64,000 bases of DNA from assembly GCA_914767715.1 (NCBI GenBank), contig OU612065.1, forward strand, positions 21,636,001-21,700,000, given 5' to 3'. The notes under the pieces are model-generated. The model did no database searches and was not told the origin of the DNA. It saw only the letters and a list, made by a program, of their open reading frames with translations. A program made the position numbers and the translations under genes. The stretch comes from Membranipora membranacea. Taxonomy: Eukaryota; Bryozoa; Gymnolaemata; Cheilostomatida; Membraniporidae. This document shows positions 63,501 through 64,000 of the stretch, one piece after another (positions within the stretch are counted from its first letter, which is position 1; each line of letters starts with the position of its first letter).

Positions 63501-64000
63501 ATCATTCCAAAGTTTTCTAAGACATAATTTTCGCAACCATCTTTATGGTAGGTTATATTGCTACAAATTTCTTAATGTTCAGTACAGTTGCAGTAACCTG
63601 GTTAAATGTTGGTTAAACTCGCAAGGTTTGTCTCTGTCCAAAGACTGAGAATTTAAGGCGCGTTAGGGCGCAGCGGTCATATTCAGCACTCTCAGTTTGC
63701 AGGTAGGATGGGCACATACCTTCAACAAAGCCCAATAGATAGACTGCAGTGAGGTTTGAACCTAGGACCTCCAACCCTTGACTTTAGTATCAGAGGACAG
63801 ACGCTCTAATCAACTCCTACATGAACAGCCACTTAACTCACCTTGACCGGTTGGGTGATGAATACACTGGACAAGAAGGACACGATCATGGAGGTTAGCC
63901 ACTTGGATGTCTTATCATTTCCAAAGTCAATGCTGTAGAGGAACGTGAATGTTGTGCATGCTATTACCGCAAGCCAAAGTATTATCCAAGCAATGACTCT
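57577..64000 (-). CDS. Polycystin-1-family (PKD1-like) channel protein, 3' part, 11 exons visible
   Basis: Minus-strand exons 63842-64000 (continuing off the window), 63294-63426, 62956-63071, 62170-62310, 61718-61889, 60986-61168, 60459-60684, 59993-60162, 58901-59503, 58333-58476 and 57577-57698 join in phase to 722 codons. The first visible exon holds a transmembrane helix and 'VSFLSSVFITQPVK', typical of the PKD1 membrane region after the PLAT domain. Then come an acidic cytoplasmic loop, the polycystin/TOP extracellular domain ('FLSDHTSRIMGYAVMRQLRT', 'CVDAYDIW', 'DMYGGNGYVFEL', 'TRAVFIEFTVYNPGTNLFS'), and the six-helix channel block with a pore-like 'SFAMMLGRFDFQRM' and final helix 'VVNMFILLNMLLSIVIES', all in exon 9 (200 codons). 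The C-tail is short and basic. PKD1-type proteins pair with PKD2 as ciliary or mechanosensory channels; the partner and GPS/PLAT regions lie outside. Which paralogue (PKD1, PKD1L or PKDREJ) is undetermined. Confidence 0.9.
57890..57990. repeat. 'GTTGCTC...GAGCAAC' foldback repeat, copy 1
   Basis: GATCCAGTTTGCCTGCACTC leads into GTTGCTCTCCTCCGCTG, whose near-complement CAGTGGAGGGGAGCAAC follows after 10 nt. The ORFs on both strands here are palindrome artefacts. It lies in the last intron of the polycystin gene. Confidence 0.8.
58540..58680. repeat. 'GTTGCTC...' foldback repeat, copy 2 (diverged)
   Basis: Two tandem 'GATCCAG(T)TTGCCTG.(G)TTCC(A)GT' units are followed by 'CTTTTCCCTTTCCACTGG' and 'GAAGGGGAGAAAA', a diverged version of 57890-57990, also in a polycystin intron. 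Confidence 0.6.
62000..62090. repeat. 'GTTGCTC...' foldback repeat, copy 3
   Basis: 'GATCTAGTTTGCTCCAGTTT' then 'ACAGTGGAGGGTGAGCAACT' and 'GCAGGCATATAGATCC' correspond to the right arm and end of the family seen at 57890-57990. Confidence 0.65.
62411..62632 (+). repeat. tRNA-derived SINE, 'GTAGGAGG' family, copy 3 (most complete)
   Basis: 'GGAGTAGGGAGTAGGAGGTG' with an A box 'GTGGCTCAGTTGGTGAGAGCG', a B box 'GGGTTCGAATCCC', then the family body ending 'TTTTTTAACCCATA'. The head resembles a tRNA with a 17-20 bp variable insertion. It sits in a polycystin intron. Confidence 0.9.
63607..63826 (-). repeat. tRNA-derived SINE, 'GTAGGAGG' family, copy 4
   Basis: On the minus strand 'GTAGGAGTTGATTAGAGCGT' opens a diverged head with a B box ('TAGGTTCAAACCTC'), followed by the family body ('TCTCAGTCTTTGGACAGAGA') ending near 'TTTAACCAA'. 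It lies in the intron between the first two visible polycystin exons. Confidence 0.85.

Overview
The window is nuclear DNA from an animal, AT-rich, with spliced genes (GT-AG introns of about 150 bp to 2 kb), tRNA-derived SINEs, LINE and Ty3/Gypsy fragments, and foldback (MITE-like) elements. Seven multi-exon metazoan genes can be assembled exon by exon with consistent reading frames. Gene density, small introns and two well-formed U12-type introns suggest an invertebrate with a moderately compact genome (for example a sponge, cnidarian or other marine invertebrate); the sequence alone does not settle the species.

Layout: (i) 1-16.2 kb is repeat territory. A unit of about 5 kb is present twice in direct orientation (1-5022 and 10680-16172). 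Each copy carries a decayed Ty3/Gypsy RNase H/integrase fragment, and each has since gained a different insertion. Between the copies lie a 132-bp foldback element with an 8-bp target duplication, pieces of at least three LINE insertions, and a 'CCATCCG' repeat. (ii) 17.3-24.7 kb (+): REXO5-type RNA exonuclease, 13 exons. (iii) 29.7-25.4 kb (-): secreted Reeler-DOMON protein with a predicted GPI-anchor tail, 8 exons. (iv) 37.5-30.4 kb (-): PIGB, GPI mannosyltransferase 3, 10 exons, including an AT-AC U12-type intron. (v) 39.8-41.9 kb (+): mitochondrial single-strand DNA-binding protein SSBP1, 5 exons. (vi) 51.3-45.7 kb (-): MOCS3/UBA4, 6 exons, including a GT-AG U12-type intron. (vii) 53.1-57.0 kb (+): class III alcohol dehydrogenase ADH5, 8 exons. 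(viii) 64.0-57.6 kb (-): 3' part of a polycystin-1-family channel gene, 11 exons visible, continuing beyond the right edge.

The genes are mostly housekeeping and not obviously co-functional: RNA processing, GPI-anchor assembly, mitochondrial DNA maintenance, tRNA thiolation/Moco sulfur transfer and formaldehyde detoxification. One suggestive adjacency is a predicted GPI-anchored protein next to a GPI-anchor biosynthesis gene. REXO5 and the Reeler gene converge with about 630 bp between their stop codons. PIGB/SSBP1 and MOCS3/ADH5 are divergent pairs separated by about 2 kb of repeat-bearing DNA. The most notable observations are the two minor-spliceosome introns, the Reeler-DOMON protein that replaces the usual cytochrome b561 module with a lipid-anchor signal, the differentially invaded 5-kb duplication, and several dispersed short palindromic families, some with recognisable target-site duplications. 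I saw no CRISPR array, operon or prokaryote-like system.
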